From Chrysomallon squamiferum (lineage: Eukaryota; Mollusca; Gastropoda; Neomphalida; Peltospiridae), in the NCBI GenBank assembly GCA_012295275.1, contig CM022665.1, positions 6,699,976 to 6,759,975 of the forward strand: DNA of 60,000 bases, given 5' to 3'. The notes below the pieces were generated by a model, which was not told the DNA's origin, did no database searches, and worked only from the letters and a program-made list of their open reading frames with translations. The position numbers and the translations under genes are program-made. Below are positions 58,401 through 60,000 of this stretch, piece after piece (the stretch's first letter is position 1; every line of letters begins with the position of its first letter).

Positions 58401-58743
58401 AAGTTACAATTTCGATGTTTTGAAAACACAAAGCAATACCCGGACGATCTAATCGGCGAAATTGTAAAATGATCGACTCGTTTTAAGTAAGTGTTGAAAA
58501 GAAAAGAAAAGAAAAAATCTCCCTTCGGGTGGTTTCAGTCTCGGATGATTTTAAAATATTTAAAATCATTTTTTACTTTAAAATGTATTGTATATAAAAA
58601 GAAACAAACCACCAAAAAATCTTTATCATTAAATGATAGAAGGTGAACGGTGGAGCGATATATTAATAGAAAACAATAATTGCACAGTATACATATTGTT
58701 ACATTTTAATAAAATATAGGTTTTTCATGACCAGATCTGATAC

Positions 58744-58884
58744 CTGTCTTTGTTGTATTGTTGGGATACGGGTGGGTATTAATCTTTTAACACTTTCAGT
58801 TTTAAAAGCTTTGATGCCTTCAGGCTTTTGTGTACATTTTAGATGGACTGCACCAGAACTCGTTCCACAGGTTGCAGATGATTG
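58744..58884 (-). CDS. Candidate 47-codon internal exon, unidentified
   Basis: On the minus strand an acceptor (GATTACCTTACAG) and a donor (CAG|GTATCAG) bound exactly 141 nt that are open in phase 0. The protein reads SSATCGTSSGAVHLKCTQKP then EGIKAFKTESVKRLIPTRIP and TIQQRQ. Composition is protein-like. I do not recognise the family. The + strand over the same stretch is also open and has passable splice sites, so strand is not certain. It would belong to neither kindlin nor DHTKD1. Confidence 0.3.
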
Positions 58885-59615
58885 CTGTAAGGTAATCATT
58901 AACATAGTCACATTTTACAAACTTTTGTTATTTTTGCATAGTCATATTCGTACCCTTTGAAATTAGTTGCTTTTAAAGCATGAAGTACAAAAAGTTGATT
59001 ATGCAGTAAAGTGTTTGGTTATCTAAGATTCACATCAACATCTTCCATTTGGGGGTGGGAGCAGGGAAGTTGTACATGTTGACCATACAGTGATATACCA
59101 GATGATAATTACCAATTTATAAACATGAAAGTTTTTGTTTGTCAGCAACAATTTTAGTTTCTACATTTTATGATGGTTATTTAACTGCAGATGATCAGTT
59201 AATTTTTTTTATGTTAATACTAGAAAATGTATAACTTGATACGTCTGATACAGTTGTTTTCATACTTCAATCAGAATGATGTAACATCTTCATTTTAATA
59301 GATGTAATTGTTGTCCGTCACAAAGCAGTGCAACATAAATATGAATTTTCTAATGATAATTAGGTAATACCTGGTAAACCTTTTATTAATGATTTAGGTA
59401 AATATGAAAAGTAGCATCACATTTATAAATAAATCTTAAGTAACTGTATCAAGAACTTTTTATGTGATGGGTCTTTAACATCCAGATAACCATACTGATA
59501 ATTTGTATTTTCAGAACAAAACATTCTACAAAAAAAAAAAAAAATGCCTTGCAGTTGCTGCATTCTGTTGTTGACAGAAAACTTAGTTTCTAAATTGTGA
59601 TGATTAAATTTTCAG

Positions 59616-59688
59616 TACTGATGTCTGCTAGAAAAGCTACAAAGAAGTTGCTTAAAGAGAACAGTGCCCAAAACAGAAACTTCAGTAG
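59616..59688 (+). CDS. Candidate second exon of an unidentified + strand gene
   Basis: Acceptor TTAAATTTTCAG and donor AG|GTAATC, both good. Joined in phase to 58047-58065 it reads VLMSARKATKKLLKENSAQN then RNFS, a Lys-rich, helix-like start. The gene would continue beyond the window. Not recognised. Confidence 0.35.
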
Positions 59689-60000
59689 GTAATCCTGCAT
59701 AAAACTTACTTAAAGAAGAAAGAAAAAAGTGAATAAACCTGTTACTGCAATATTCGTTTTTTTAGAGAGAAAAGCTAATGTGACTGATCAATTTCGTTTT
59801 AAATTAATGTGAAATCCTTTTAATTTTTTGAATTTGTGAATAAACTGGAATAACTGGTTTAATTTAGAGTTAGCTCAATACAAAACAAATTCGCCAGAAA
59901 AAGATAAATGCATTTTTGGGCTTAATTTTCCTGAATGTAAATGTTATAGCAAATTGTATGTATAATATAAAATTCTAAAGCTAAGAAAACATGCTTAAAA
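59689..60000 (+). other. AT-rich DNA to window end
   Basis: Intron of the candidate third gene if that gene is real. No other feature seen. Confidence 0.6.

Noticed and set aside
58735-58889. Plus-strand exon over the same bases as the 58744-58884 minus-strand candidate
   Set aside because: Open and with passable splice sites, but the product is hydrophobic and Cys-rich without motif and the acceptor tract is poorer, so the minus-strand reading is preferred.
1-60000. tRNA, rRNA or other classical RNA genes
   Set aside because: I found no A-box/B-box pair with a foldable cloverleaf and no rRNA-like segment while reading both strands; a covariance-model scan would be needed to exclude a divergent one.

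Overview
This is a strongly AT-rich piece of an animal nuclear genome. Everything recognisable is eukaryotic: split genes with GT-AG introns, long introns, microsatellites, poly-A/poly-T runs and decayed transposons. There are no bacterial operons, ribosome binding sites or CRISPR arrays. The two complete genes read like protostome invertebrate proteins (for example the LWW-P-x-R/K-N-x-WLTRT stretch of the kindlin). Sequence alone does not let me choose between, for instance, a chelicerate and a mollusc.

Left half (about 1-34.3 kb, + strand): a complete kindlin (fermitin, UNC-112/Fit1 family) gene. Twelve coding exons join with consistent phases into 2103 nt, or 700 residues plus stop. The order is F0, F1 with a Lys/Ser/Pro-rich loop, F2 with an inserted PH domain, then F3. 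The first intron is 18.8 kb. Introns contain a 5'-truncated non-LTR retrotransposon flanked by a long imperfect direct repeat (intron 5), a pogo/Tigger-like foldback element (intron 8), and a retrotransposon 3' tail directly against the last splice acceptor (intron 11).

Middle (34.3-41.2 kb): convergent intergenic space holding the 3' UTRs of both genes, several AATAAA sites, simple repeats and one copy of a hairpin-forming repeat.

Right half (41.2-55.3 kb, - strand): a complete DHTKD1 gene (mitochondrial 2-oxoadipate dehydrogenase E1). Twenty-three coding exons join into 2754 nt, or 917 residues plus stop, with a basic mitochondrial presequence. Intron 17 carries a frameshifted Mutator-like (MULE) transposase remnant and a near-perfect 41-nt-arm hairpin whose sequence recurs at two other places in the window.

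Right edge (55.3-60 kb): low-complexity (AAAT)n DNA, a degraded DNA-transposon-like segment, and a CpG-richer stretch near 57.7-58.5 kb. The latter may be the promoter and first exon of a third, + strand gene that leaves the window. Two further exon-like segments there are unresolved.

The kindlin (integrin activation at the plasma membrane) and DHTKD1 (lysine/tryptophan catabolism in mitochondria) have no obvious functional link; they are simply neighbours in tail-to-tail orientation. I see no evidence of a new multi-gene system. The most novel material is the repeat biology and the unresolved exons at the right edge.
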